From NCBI GenBank assembly GCA_022821685.1, contig JAJEDD010000020.1, positions 62,001-126,000 on the forward strand: a DNA stretch of 64,000 nucleotides, given 5' to 3'. The notes beneath the pieces were generated by a model. It saw only the letters and a list, made by a program, of their open reading frames with translations. It was not told where the DNA came from and searched no databases. This stretch comes from Acidimicrobiia bacterium (GTDB taxonomy: Bacteria > Actinomycetota > Acidimicrobiia > Acidimicrobiales > Aldehydirespiratoraceae). The first letter of the stretch is position 1; each line of letters begins with the position of its first letter. Below, in pieces: positions 19,727 through 27,242 of this stretch. Made by a program: the position numbers and the translations under genes.

Positions 19727-21034
19727 ATGCCCCCCGCGGCGTTCGCCTCTTTCGGCCACCGCAGCTTCCGCTACTTCTGGTTCGGAGGAATCACCGCCAA
19801 CTCGGCCCGATGGTTCCAAATGGTGGCCCTGCCCGCGGTGGTGTGGGATCTCACCGCCAGTCCGGGCTGGGTCGGCTTCGCCGGATTCGGGCAGTTCGCA
19901 GCCATGGCGGTGATGGCGCCAGTGGCTGGAATGGTGGCCGACCACTATCCGAGGCGCAAGGTGCTGATGGTCTCGCAGTCGCTGATGGGCCTGGTGTCGG
20001 TGGCCATGGCCCTGTCGTGGGCGCAGGGGGTGCGGTCGCCGGTCGCCTATGTGGCGCTGGCCGTGGCCTCGGGGATGGCCGGAGGGCTCAACCTGCCCGT
20101 GTGGCAGGCCTTCGTGAGCGAGCTGGTGCCCCGCGAACTCCTGCTCAACGCAGTGACCCTGAACTCGGCGCAGTTCAACAGCTCACGGCTGGTCGGCCCG
20201 ATGCTGGGTGGGATCACCGTGGCCGCGGCCGGTCCGGCGGCGGCGTTCTGGGTGAGCGCGGCTGGCGCCGGTGCAGTGGTGCTGGTGCTGACCAGAGTCG
20301 AGTCTCGCAAGACGGGATCGGCGGTCGGCACTCCGAGCATGAGGCTGATCCGCAACACGCTGGACGTGGCCCGGTATGTGCTGGCCCGCCGGGGCCTGGT
20401 GGTCGCTTTCGCCACGGTGTCGCTCATCGGAGCGGCCGGGCTGCCGATCCAGGTGCTCACCGTGGTGTTCGCCGAGGACGTGTTCGACCGGGGTCCGGGC
20501 GGGTTCGGGCTGATGCTCACCATGCTCGGAGTGGGCGCGGTGGTGGCCGCGCCGATAGTGGCTTCGCTGGGCGGGCGGGTGCCGCGGTCGCGCATCCAGC
20601 GGGTCGCGCTCACCGTGTACGGCGCCGGCGTCGCGGCACTGGCGGTGGCGCCCTCCTTCGGGTTGTACCTGGTGCCGCTGGCGCTGATCGGGGCCGCCCA
20701 TCTCGCCTCGGCCAGCGCGCTCAACACCGCCGTGCAGCTCCAAGTCGACGAGGAGCGCAGAACGCAGGTGATGTCGCTGTATGTGATGGTGCTGATGTCG
20801 TCCAATCCTCTGGGCCAGTTGGCGCTGGGCCAGCTGATCGAGGCGATCGGCCCCCGTCCCGCCTTCGGCGTGTACGGCGGGCTGCTGCTGGGGGGAACGG
20901 CCGCGCTGCATGTCTCGGGCTGGTTGCGGCACCTGGACGTGGAGGTGGGGGAGTACTCCCCGCAGGTGGCGCCCGAAGTCCATCCGACCACCCCGTCACC
21001 GCCCCGTCCGCCGCGGGGCACCGCGCCCAGCTAG
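19727..21034 (+). CDS. MFS transporter, EntS/MFS_3-like exporter
   Basis: Integral membrane protein, about 435 aa, with roughly 12 hydrophobic segments (for example AAMAVMAPVAGMVADHYPRR with the MFS loop 2-3 motif variant VADHYPRRKVL, and VFAEDVFDRGPGGFGLMLTM in the second half). The N-terminus FASFGHRSFRYFWFGGITAN and the WFQMVALPAVVWDLT stretch are typical of the EntS-like MFS_3 family, which export siderophores and drugs. Substrate unknown. The C-terminal ~25 residues are Pro/Thr-rich and hydrophilic. Confidence 0.88.
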   Translation: MPPAAFASFGHRSFRYFWFGGITANSARWFQMVALPAVVWDLTASPGWVGFAGFGQFAAMAVMAPVAGMVADHYPRRKVLMVSQSLMGLVSVAMALSWAQGVRSPVAYVALAVASGMAGGLNLPVWQAFVSELVPRELLLNAVTLNSAQFNSSRLVGPMLGGITVAAAGPAAAFWVSAAGAGAVVLVLTRVESRKTGSAVGTPSMRLIRNTLDVARYVLARRGLVVAFATVSLIGAAGLPIQVLTVVFAEDVFDRGPGGFGLMLTMLGVGAVVAAPIVASLGGRVPRSRIQRVALTVYGAGVAALAVAPSFGLYLVPLALIGAAHLASASALNTAVQLQVDEERRTQVMSLYVMVLMSSNPLGQLALGQLIEAIGPRPAFGVYGGLLLGGTAALHVSGWLRHLDVEVGEYSPQVAPEVHPTTPSPPRPPRGTAPS

Positions 21035-21069
21035 CCTCCCCGCTCGGCTGCTGGGTCGGCGGCGGTGGG

Positions 21070-22026
21070 TTACCAGTCGGCGTGTCCGTCCGGGGCGTCT
21101 TCGAGGTAGGCGGCACCCTCGTCGCAGTCGGACTGGGCCGGGCACCACCGGCAGGCCGGACCGGGCGCCACCGTCGGCTCGCGGCTGCCGGAGGCCAGCT
21201 CGGCGTAGCGCTGGGCGCCGTCGATGACTCGCTCGGCGGCCGACAGCAGCAGGTCGCGGGTGACCTCCTCGGGATGGAACCGGGCCTGGTCAAGGTAGTA
21301 GGTGGCGAGCAGCCGGGGCGGCAGGATGCGCAAGGCTTCGACCAGAGCGTAGAAGCGCAGATCCTCGCGGTGCGCGGGCGAGAACCGGCCGGTCTTGAAG
21401 TCGATGATGACCTTGCCGGCCACCGTTGCGGCCGGTTGGCCCAGCGTCAGGTCGGGCTTGCCCGACAGCACGATCAGCCCTGCGCACAGCTCGGCTCGAA
21501 TCGGGCTGTCGGTCGCCGGGCGCCACTTCGCCTTGAGCGGCGGGAAGCACTCGGCGAACTGGGTGGTGGCCGCGGCGGACTCGGCCCGCAATTCGGCTCG
21601 CTCGGTTGGGTCGCAGCCGGTCAGGTAGTCGGCGATGCTCCTGTCGGTGTTCTCGAGGCGGGCCATGGCCTCGTCCACCAGCGCCAGCGGCGACGCCTCG
21701 CCCTGCCAGTGCACCGACAGTTCAATCGCCTTGTGGGTGATGGTCCCCCTGGCGATGGGGGGCGACCATTGGAACGGCTCGGACAGCTCGGCGGTGAACT
21801 TCCGCTCGCATCCGTGGGCCTGGGCGAGCCGGTGCTTGCTCAGGTACAGCACGTCGTCGTCGAACCGGTCGGACTCGATGACGGGCACCAGCGGGGCCAG
21901 GCCCTCCTCGAGCAGGGCGCGAAGCTCGTCGCGCAGGCCCGGGTCGAAGGTGGGGCGCTCGTCCATAGGGGCGCCGAGCAGGTCCACGACCTCCTGTTGA
22001 GCTGGGTTCAACTGGTCGGCGTGCAT
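21070..22026 (-). CDS. PD-(D/E)XK nuclease-family protein with Cas4/AddB-type Fe-S cysteines
   Basis: 318 aa. The nuclease core shows GKPDLTLG (Asp of motif II) and VIIDFKTGRF (DxK motif III), preceded by ARGTITHKAIE (His/Glu motif I). Four cysteines have the spacing of the 4Fe-4S cluster of Cas4 and AddB: one at residue 73 (HGCERKF) and three at the C-terminus (C292-x2-C295-x5-C301, CRWCPAQSDC). It is therefore likely a RecB-family single-strand exonuclease, acting alone since no AddA/RecC-like helicase or cas gene is nearby. ATG 22026 with GGAG 4 nt upstream; the open frame continues further upstream but has no support. Confidence 0.82.
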   Translation of the reverse strand: MHADQLNPAQQEVVDLLGAPMDERPTFDPGLRDELRALLEEGLAPLVPVIESDRFDDDVLYLSKHRLAQAHGCERKFTAELSEPFQWSPPIARGTITHKAIELSVHWQGEASPLALVDEAMARLENTDRSIADYLTGCDPTERAELRAESAAATTQFAECFPPLKAKWRPATDSPIRAELCAGLIVLSGKPDLTLGQPAATVAGKVIIDFKTGRFSPAHREDLRFYALVEALRILPPRLLATYYLDQARFHPEEVTRDLLLSAAERVIDGAQRYAELASGSREPTVAPGPACRWCPAQSDCDEGAAYLEDAPDGHADW

Positions 22027-22088
22027 GGGGCTCCGGGGCGGGCAAGGGGGCTTTGTCACACCCCGGCGCGACCATAGTTCTCGTGGGA

Positions 22089-22457
22089 ATGACATCGCTC
22101 GACTTCGGTTCCGCAGCCCGCTCGCTGGCCCGGGCGGCGCAGCTGCGCGGCCTGGTCGCGCCGGTGTTCGCCAGCCCGCCGCCCCGCGGCGACCTCGACC
22201 GCTCGATCCGGCGGCGCAACGGATCGCCGGTGGTGTCGATCCGACTGCGGGACCGGCCCCGGGGGGCGGTGCTGGCCGACATGGTCGAGGGGATAGTGGT
22301 GTCCAACGACCTGGTCGGTGCTCGGGCCGACCTGGCGCGGTCCGCCCTGTGGCTGGCGGTGGACGGAGAACACGATCCGGGAGCGCTCGAGCTCCGCACG
22401 GAGGTGGCCGACTCCGCTCCGCCGGCCCGGCTCCGACACAACTCGGCCGCCGCCTAG
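22089..22457 (+). CDS. Conserved hypothetical protein
   Basis: About 122 aa, divergent from the nuclease gene. MTSLDFGSAARSLARAAQL at the N-terminus and VLADMVEGIVVSNDL in the middle look like a real, soluble alpha/beta protein rather than a shadow frame, and composition is balanced. I think similar proteins occur in other Acidimicrobiia but cannot verify it. ATG 22089 is chosen; an in-frame start at 22053 is possible. No function suggested. It ends 19 nt before tRNA-Leu. Confidence 0.55.
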   Translation: MTSLDFGSAARSLARAAQLRGLVAPVFASPPPRGDLDRSIRRRNGSPVVSIRLRDRPRGAVLADMVEGIVVSNDLVGARADLARSALWLAVDGEHDPGALELRTEVADSAPPARLRHNSAAA

Positions 22458-22460
22458 CGG

Positions 22461-22466
22461 TACGGT
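22461..22466 (+). promoter_or_regulatory. -10 hexamer TACGGT of tRNA-Leu
   Basis: TACGGT ends 10 nt before the mature 5' end of the tRNA. Confidence 0.45.
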
Positions 22467-22476
22467 GAGAGGAGGA

Positions 22477-22560
22477 GCCCGGGTGGCGCAATTGGCTGAC
22501 GCGGCCCGCTTAAAACGGGCTGCCCTAACGGGCATGTGGGTTCGAGTCCCACCCCGGGCA
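22477..22560 (+). tRNA. tRNA-Leu (anticodon UAA)
   Basis: Acceptor arms GCCCGGG (22477-22483) and CCCGGGC (22553-22559) pair perfectly, discriminator A at 22560. Anticodon stem GCCCG/CGGGC with loop CTTAAAA gives anticodon TAA at 22511-22513. The long variable arm (GCCC…GGGC) marks a class II tRNA, and the T-arm reads GGGTTCGAGTCCC. CCA is not fully encoded. Confidence 0.96.
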
Positions 22561-22608
22561 CCGGCATCCCTCACCGCAGTCCCGCATGCCGACGGGCGAA
22601 GAGGTTCA

Positions 22609-22658
22609 GAGCGCTGCGAACAAAAGCAGGAATGGTCTCAGTCAGGCTGGCTCTTCCG
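22609..22658 (+). repeat. Repeat family 1 right-half remnant (copy D) overlapping the M23 gene end
   Basis: GCGCTGCGAACAAAAGCAGG, then AATGGTCTCAGTCAGGCTGG and CTCTT match the family core and right end (GCGCAGCGAACAAGAGCGGG … GACTGGCTCTCACC). The M23 stop codon (complement at 22642-22644) and its last few codons lie inside it. Confidence 0.65.
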
Positions 22659-23697
22659 ATGTTGTGCTCGGGGGCATGAATGGTGCCGGGTCGATGGCCA
22701 CTCCGTCGATGCGGGTCTCGAAATGCAGGTGCGGGCCGGTGGATCGGCCCGTCGATCCCATCGCCCCCAACAGCGTGCCCGCGGTCACCTCGTCGTCGGG
22801 AGCGACCGCGAACGAGTCCAGGTGCGCGTAGAGGGTCGCGAACCCGGCGCCGTGATACAACACGACCGTGTTGCCGTAGAACGGGCAGGGCTGGGCGGAC
22901 AGCACCACCCCGTCGATCGCGGCGACCACGGGATCGCCGGTGTCTCCGCGCATGTCGGCGCCGTTGTGCTGCGACCAGTGGCCGGTGACGGGATGGACCC
23001 GCAGTCCGAACCCCGACCCGATTTCTCCGGCCGCGGGCCGATGCTGCATGGGCAGGAACGACTCGATGCCGAGATCGGCTCGCTGCAGGGCGGCGCGTTG
23101 GCGCATGGCGGCCTCGACTCGTCGCAGCCCGTCGGCGATGAGTTGAACGTCGCCGCTGGTGTCGTCGCCGGCGGACAGCTCTTCGAGGGCGTCGTCGACG
23201 CTGCGATACAGCAGGTAGATGCGCATTTCGTCGCCGCCGATGTCGTCCGCGACGACCTGTTCGAGGATCTTCTCGAGCGGCTGCGGACATGGGACCCGCA
23301 TATCGGCGTGCAGCACGGCCGTGTCCGACACCGGCGCGGCCGACGGCAGCGGAAGATCGCACCAGCCGCCCGAATCGGTGCGCCAGCTGCCGCCGAGCCT
23401 CACGCAGGCCTCCTGCACCGAAGGTGGCTCCACCGGAGCCGGCTGGGCCGCCAACTCGATGGCAGCCTCGATGACCGCCGCATCCACAACCTCCTCCAGG
23501 CCGGGCGGTTCGGCGACCGGAGACGGCGCGGGCTCCGGTAGCGGGTCCGGCGGTGGCGGCGAGACGGCCGCGTCATTGTTCGAGGTCGCAGGCGCGGTGT
23601 CGATGAGGTTGGGGGTCTCGCGGATCAGCCACGACGCGGCCACCACCATCAGTGCAAGCACCACCAGGAATCCGGCCAGGCCGCGCCAATAGCCCAT
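22642..23697 (-). CDS. M23-family peptidase (LytM-like), membrane-anchored
   Basis: 351 aa. A single N-terminal membrane segment (about residues 8-26) is followed by a Pro/Ala/Ser-rich spacer, a helical region, and a C-terminal LytM/Peptidase_M23 domain. Zinc ligands are visible as HNGADM (H…D) and GPHLHFETR (HxH), with NTVVLYHGAGFATLYAHLD between. The spacer region holds two Cys pairs. Expected extracellular role: cleaving peptidoglycan cross-links or, if divisome-linked, activating hydrolases. The ATG follows the stop of the upstream ATPase gene by one base (TGA-G-ATG), so the two are translated in tandem. Confidence 0.9.
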   Translation of the reverse strand: MGYWRGLAGFLVVLALMVVAASWLIRETPNLIDTAPATSNNDAAVSPPPPDPLPEPAPSPVAEPPGLEEVVDAAVIEAAIELAAQPAPVEPPSVQEACVRLGGSWRTDSGGWCDLPLPSAAPVSDTAVLHADMRVPCPQPLEKILEQVVADDIGGDEMRIYLLYRSVDDALEELSAGDDTSGDVQLIADGLRRVEAAMRQRAALQRADLGIESFLPMQHRPAAGEIGSGFGLRVHPVTGHWSQHNGADMRGDTGDPVVAAIDGVVLSAQPCPFYGNTVVLYHGAGFATLYAHLDSFAVAPDDEVTAGTLLGAMGSTGRSTGPHLHFETRIDGVAIDPAPFMPPSTTSEEPA

Positions 23698-23698
23698 C

Positions 23699-24868
23699 TC
23701 AGCCCGCCGTCACCTTCAGCAGGTCGTCTTGCCATAGTCGCCGGGTGAAGTCGGTGGCGTTGATGATGTCGATGCCGTCGTCGGTTCGTCTTGGCCGGGG
23801 TTCGAGGCAGACCACGAACCTTGAATCCGTGGTGGGATGGTCCTCGGCCAGCGCGCGCAGGCCCTTGAGGTGGCTGCTTGTGACTTTGGCGGTCGCCTTC
23901 GCCTCGACCGCGAGGCGCATGTCGCCGACCACGAAGTCGACTTCAATACCGCTCGGGAGCCGCCAGTAGGCCAGTTGCTCGTCGCATTCTCGGTATGCGA
24001 GGAAGGCGGAGAGCTCATGGAAAATCCAGTTCTCGAACGCCTGGCCGTAGGTGTCCGAGCCGCGGTGCAGCTCACCGCGCCGGGCCAGGCGGTTCACGAT
24101 GCCCACATCCTCGAAATAGAGCTTCGGCGCCCCGGCGAGGCGGCGCTTCGCCCGACGCTTCCAGCGCGGCAGCCAGCGTGCCAGCAGCGTGTCGGTGAGG
24201 ATGCCGAAATAGGCCTTGGCGGTGGGTCCCGACACACCGCACTCGCGAGCGATGTTCGAGAAGTTGACGGGGCTGGTGTCGCTGAGCGCGGCGGCGTCGA
24301 GGAAGTCCGAGAAGGCGGGCAGATTCCGCACCAGGCCCTCGGCCGCGACCTCCTCGCGCAGATAGTCGGCGACGTAGGCGTCCATCCGCCGCCGGTGCCG
24401 GTCGGACTCGTAGATCGAGGGCAGGTAGCCGCAGTTGAGCATCCGGTCGAGGTTGAAGCCGGTGCCGATCTCGCCGGCGGTCAGACCGCGCAGTTCGTAG
24501 CGCAGCGCGCGTCCGCCGAGCAGGTTCGCCGCGCCGCGTCGCACTTTGCGAGCGCTCGACCCGCACAGTGCGAAGCGAAGCCCGCGGTTCTCGATCAGCC
24601 AGTGGACCTCGTCGAGCAGCGCGGGAACCTTCTGGATCTCGTCGATGACCACCTGCCGCGACGGGTCCGTCCCGGCTGCCTCGAGCTCCTCGCGAAGCCG
24701 CTCGGGACGGGTGACGTAGCGCCGGAACTCGTCGGCCTTGAGCAGATCCACCCATACGCCGCCGGGGTAGCGCTGCCTCAGCAGGGTGCTCTTGCCCGAC
24801 TGTCGCGGCCCCCACAAGAAGAAGGTCTCGCGGCCCGACTCCGGCAACGACAGCATCCGTTGAAACAC
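23699..24868 (-). CDS. AAA+ ATPase with DUF4143 domain (COG1373 type)
   Basis: About 389 aa. N-terminal AAA+ module: Walker A LWGPRQSGKSTLL (about residues 18-30), Walker B RQVVIDEIQKVP, sensor ALCGSSARKVRR. C-terminal DUF4143 with EDVGIVNRLARRGELH, GQAFENWIFHELSA and a PD-(D/E)XK-like core GIEVDFVVGDMRLAVEAKAT (D…ExK). Function of this widespread, patchily distributed family is unknown; a mobile, defence-related or DNA-transaction role has been suggested by distribution only. Start is GTG 24868 or ATG 24856. A perfect 26-bp palindrome ends 4 nt upstream of the GTG, an AT-rich island in a GC-rich region. M23 follows directly. Confidence 0.85.
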   Translation of the reverse strand: MFQRMLSLPESGRETFFLWGPRQSGKSTLLRQRYPGGVWVDLLKADEFRRYVTRPERLREELEAAGTDPSRQVVIDEIQKVPALLDEVHWLIENRGLRFALCGSSARKVRRGAANLLGGRALRYELRGLTAGEIGTGFNLDRMLNCGYLPSIYESDRHRRRMDAYVADYLREEVAAEGLVRNLPAFSDFLDAAALSDTSPVNFSNIARECGVSGPTAKAYFGILTDTLLARWLPRWKRRAKRRLAGAPKLYFEDVGIVNRLARRGELHRGSDTYGQAFENWIFHELSAFLAYRECDEQLAYWRLPSGIEVDFVVGDMRLAVEAKATAKVTSSHLKGLRALAEDHPTTDSRFVVCLEPRPRRTDDGIDIINATDFTRRLWQDDLLKVTAG

Positions 24869-24871
24869 AAG

Positions 24872-24897
24872 CTTTAGATTATCATGATAATCTAAAG
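24872..24897. promoter_or_regulatory. Perfect 26-bp AT-rich palindrome before the DUF4143 ATPase gene
   Basis: Half-site CTTTAGATTATCA is followed immediately by its exact reverse complement. It lies 3 nt from the GTG start of the ATPase gene, where an autoregulatory operator or a protein-binding/cleavage site would be expected. Its base composition contrasts sharply with all surrounding DNA. Confidence 0.8.
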
Positions 24898-24913
24898 TAC
24901 CACCTTAGGGGCG

Positions 24914-25056
24914 TGCAAATTGGTGAGAGCCAGTCGTGTCGCAGCGGGGTCATTCCCGCTCTTGTTCGCTGCGCTCACGGGCCGCCCAAACCCCGACAAC
25001 ACAGCCCACGGCCTCGCCCGTATGGGTTGGAATCGCTCGCCTATTCGCTCGGCCTC
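24914..25056 (-). repeat. Dispersed palindromic repeat family 1, copy E (near full length)
   Basis: About 143 bp; on the minus strand from GAGGCCGAGCGAATAGG through GAGCGCAGCGAACAAGAGCG and GGAATGACCCCGCTGCGACA to GGCTCTCACCAATTTGC. The ends are inverted relative to each other (AATAGGCGAG against AAATTGGTGAG). Contains a ~20-bp variant stretch in the left half compared with other copies. Confidence 0.8.
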
Positions 25057-25080
25057 GTAGAAACCAGTAGACACTTCGGG

Positions 25081-25989
25081 TCATGCGGCCTCCGGGATGA
25101 CGCCGTAGGCGATGCCGAGATCAGCCAGCCACCGCCGGTACATGATCGAGGACTTGTCGGCTCGGATCGGGGTCTCGGCCCAGGGGGCGATGGGAAGGCG
25201 CCTCGGAACCTGGTTCTCGAGGATGGGCTTGTCCTGCCCGAAGATCTTCTGCTGGAAGGTCTTCAGATCGGAGTCGGTGCTGGTTTGGTCGACCATGCAC
25301 AGGAAGTTGTGGGCCACGATCTGCTCCTCGGTCACCGACTGCACGAAGATGGCGATGGCATCGAGGCGGCTGGGGTCCGGCGGCGCCGTCTTGTAGAGCA
25401 TGGCCACGTAGGGATGCGGCACCCGGTAGATGTAATCGGTCATCTGGCCGGTGGTGGCGGCCAGCGCGGCCATCGGCTGGAAGAACTGGCAGCGGGTGGC
25501 CAGAACCTCATTGTCGTCGGTGATCTCGACGTCGTACTCGACCACCTCGGTGTGGGGTTCGATGCCCAGGATGCCGGTGTGGACGTAGGGGAAGTGGCCC
25601 ATATCCAGGAAGTTCTCGACGGCGCGCGGCGCCGAGGTGTGAACCCCGATCGAGCCGGCGGCGAGGATGCGGCGGTCGGGTTCGTCGAACTCGGGGATGG
25701 AGAACAGCCGGTCGGGCGGCTCGCCGTAGGAGGTCCAGAGGTGGCAGAACCGGTCGATGGCCGGGAGGCGGTCGCTGATCTGTGCCGCTTCGACGGGCAT
25801 GCCGTGGCGCAGGGCCGGATCGGCCCGCCATGCCACCGGCTGGCCGTCGTCGTCGAGGGTGTAGCTGACCGCCTCGCCTAGCAGTTGCGTGGTGTGGACC
25901 CGGCCCGCTTCGACCTCGGCGGTGGCACCTATCGGGTGCCACAGGTTCAGGGCCACCGGATCAGTGCATGGACTCGCTGCATGGGCCAC
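25081..25989 (-). CDS. Ring-hydroxylating oxygenase alpha-subunit homologue lacking the Rieske cluster
   Basis: About 302 aa. The start of a VanA-like Rieske domain is recognisable (LNLWHPIGATAEV, QLLGEAVSYTLDDDGQPVAW), but the expected CxH…CxxH cluster-binding segment is absent: the sequence passes straight to RLPAIDRFCHLWTSYG, as if ~50 residues were removed in frame. The catalytic domain looks intact, with D129-x2-H132-x4-H137 (FLDMGHFPYVH) and the C-terminal FGQDKPILENQ that usually supplies the third Fe ligand. GTG 25989 is the start because GGAGG lies 7 nt upstream. Either a redox-inactive or non-oxygenase relative, or a protein that takes electrons differently. Divergent from the HIBADH-like gene. 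Confidence 0.78.
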   Translation of the reverse strand: MAHAASPCTDPVALNLWHPIGATAEVEAGRVHTTQLLGEAVSYTLDDDGQPVAWRADPALRHGMPVEAAQISDRLPAIDRFCHLWTSYGEPPDRLFSIPEFDEPDRRILAAGSIGVHTSAPRAVENFLDMGHFPYVHTGILGIEPHTEVVEYDVEITDDNEVLATRCQFFQPMAALAATTGQMTDYIYRVPHPYVAMLYKTAPPDPSRLDAIAIFVQSVTEEQIVAHNFLCMVDQTSTDSDLKTFQQKIFGQDKPILENQVPRRLPIAPWAETPIRADKSSIMYRRWLADLGIAYGVIPEAA

Positions 25990-25996
25990 GGCCAAG

Positions 25997-26001
25997 CCTC
26001 C
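25997..26001 (-). promoter_or_regulatory. Ribosome binding site GGAGG fixing the start of the Rieske-less oxygenase
   Basis: On the minus strand GGAGG (26001 to 25997) is separated from GTG 25989 by 7 nt. The open frame runs further upstream but other candidates lack such a site. Confidence 0.65.
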
Positions 26002-26083
26002 GAAGGTTCCGACGGCGAAGGCTCCATTGTAAGACGGCAGGTCTTGGCTGGGAGCAGCGCCCCGACCCGAGCCGGTGTGCCGC

Positions 26084-26089
26084 GTAAGG
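26084..26089 (+). promoter_or_regulatory. -10 hexamer TAAGGT upstream of the HIBADH-like gene
   Basis: TAAGGT about 33 nt before the ATG at 26123, leaving a short leader that carries GAAGGAG. Confidence 0.4.
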
Positions 26090-26122
26090 TAGCCGGGGCT
26101 GGACGCACTTGAAGGAGCGGCG

Positions 26123-26992
26123 ATGGCCGACTGCGCATTCGTTGGACTGGGGGTCATGGGCTATCCCATGGCCGGCCACCTGATCACGGCCGGCCATAAG
26201 GTCGCCGTCTACAACCGCACAGCGTCTCGGGCCGAGGCGTGGGTGGCCGACCACGGCGGCGCGGCCGCGGCCACCCCGTCCACCGCAGCCGAGGGGGCCG
26301 AGTTCGTGTTCGTGTGCGTGGGCAACGACGACGATGTGCGCTCGGTGACGCTGGCCCCTGGTGGGGCGCTGGAGTCGATGGCGCCGGGGTCGGTGCTGGT
26401 CGATCACACCACCGCCTCGGCCGACCTGGCCCTCCAGCTTCATGCGGCCGCGGGCGAGCGGGGCGTGGGCTTCGTGGACGCGCCGATCTCCGGTGGCCAG
26501 GCCGGCGCCCAGAACGGGGTGCTCACCGTCATGTGCGGCGGCGAGCGGGGCGACTTCGACCGGGCTCGGCCGGTGATCGACGCCTACGCCAAGGCGGTCA
26601 CCCTGCTGGGCGGTCCCGGCAGCGGCCAGCGCACCAAGATGGTGAACCAGATCTGCATTGCCGGGCTGGTGCAGGGCCTGGCCGAGGGGATCGACTTCGC
26701 TCGCCGGGCCGGGCTCGATGTGGAGCAGGTGTTGGCCACGATCTCACAGGGCGCAGCCGGGTCGTGGCAGATGGCCAACCGGGGCATCACCATGGCCAGC
26801 CGGGAGTTCGATTTCGGTTTCGCGCTCGACTGGATGCGAAAGGATCTGGCCATCTGCTTCGCCGAGGCCGAGCGCATCGGAGCCACCCTGCCGCTGACCG
26901 CGGTGATCGACCAGCATTACGCCCGCCTCCAGCGCCAGGGCCGAGGCCGCTGGGACACCAGCGCGCTGATAGAGCTCCTGGTAGACGACTGA
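26123..26992 (+). CDS. 3-hydroxyisobutyrate dehydrogenase-family NAD(P)-dependent oxidoreductase
   Basis: 289 aa beta-hydroxyacid dehydrogenase. Rossmann GLGVMGYPMAGHL (GxGxMG) followed by VYNRTASRAE (Arg typical of NADP preference); substrate motif FVDAPISGGQAGAQNGVLTVMCGG; catalytic Lys region GSGQRTKMVNQICIAG. Could act on 3-hydroxyisobutyrate, tartronate semialdehyde or a related acid. ATG with GGAG 8 nt upstream. Downstream, a family-2 hairpin separates it from the convergent sod gene. A second paralogue lies at 40371-41354. Confidence 0.9.
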   Translation: MADCAFVGLGVMGYPMAGHLITAGHKVAVYNRTASRAEAWVADHGGAAAATPSTAAEGAEFVFVCVGNDDDVRSVTLAPGGALESMAPGSVLVDHTTASADLALQLHAAAGERGVGFVDAPISGGQAGAQNGVLTVMCGGERGDFDRARPVIDAYAKAVTLLGGPGSGQRTKMVNQICIAGLVQGLAEGIDFARRAGLDVEQVLATISQGAAGSWQMANRGITMASREFDFGFALDWMRKDLAICFAEAERIGATLPLTAVIDQHYARLQRQGRGRWDTSALIELLVDD

Positions 26993-27076
26993 GCAGCTGG
27001 AGCGGGGCGATCAGGGATTTCGCTTGCTCTAGGAGCTTGTGGCCGTGCCTTGGCAGCAGATACAGTATGTTCAAGC

Positions 27077-27128
27077 GCCGGAGCGACTCCCCGCTTCCCT
27101 GCTAATGACGTGAGGGAGCCGCTCCGGC
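27077..27128. repeat. Hairpin repeat family 2 between convergent genes
   Basis: Arms GCCGGAGCGACTCCC (27077-27091) and GGGAGCCGCTCCGGC (27114-27128) pair 14 of 15, loop 22 nt, followed by TCTCGCATGCTAC. Located in the 250-bp gap between the convergent HIBADH-like and sod genes; may act as a bidirectional terminator. I see nothing else in the gap. Confidence 0.75.
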
Positions 27129-27242
27129 TCTCGCATGCTACGGAGCGCGATCCCGCGAATAGCGCTCACAATCGCCCCAGCATCAGAGCCCTTCGGTGAG
27201 GACCGCTGGCTGTGCAGCTGCCGGGCAGGAGCACCCGTTCGC

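Noticed and set aside
22560..25080. Genomic island or prophage at tRNA-Leu
   Set aside because: No integrase and no direct repeat of the tRNA 3' end was found; only the DUF4143 ATPase looks acquired.
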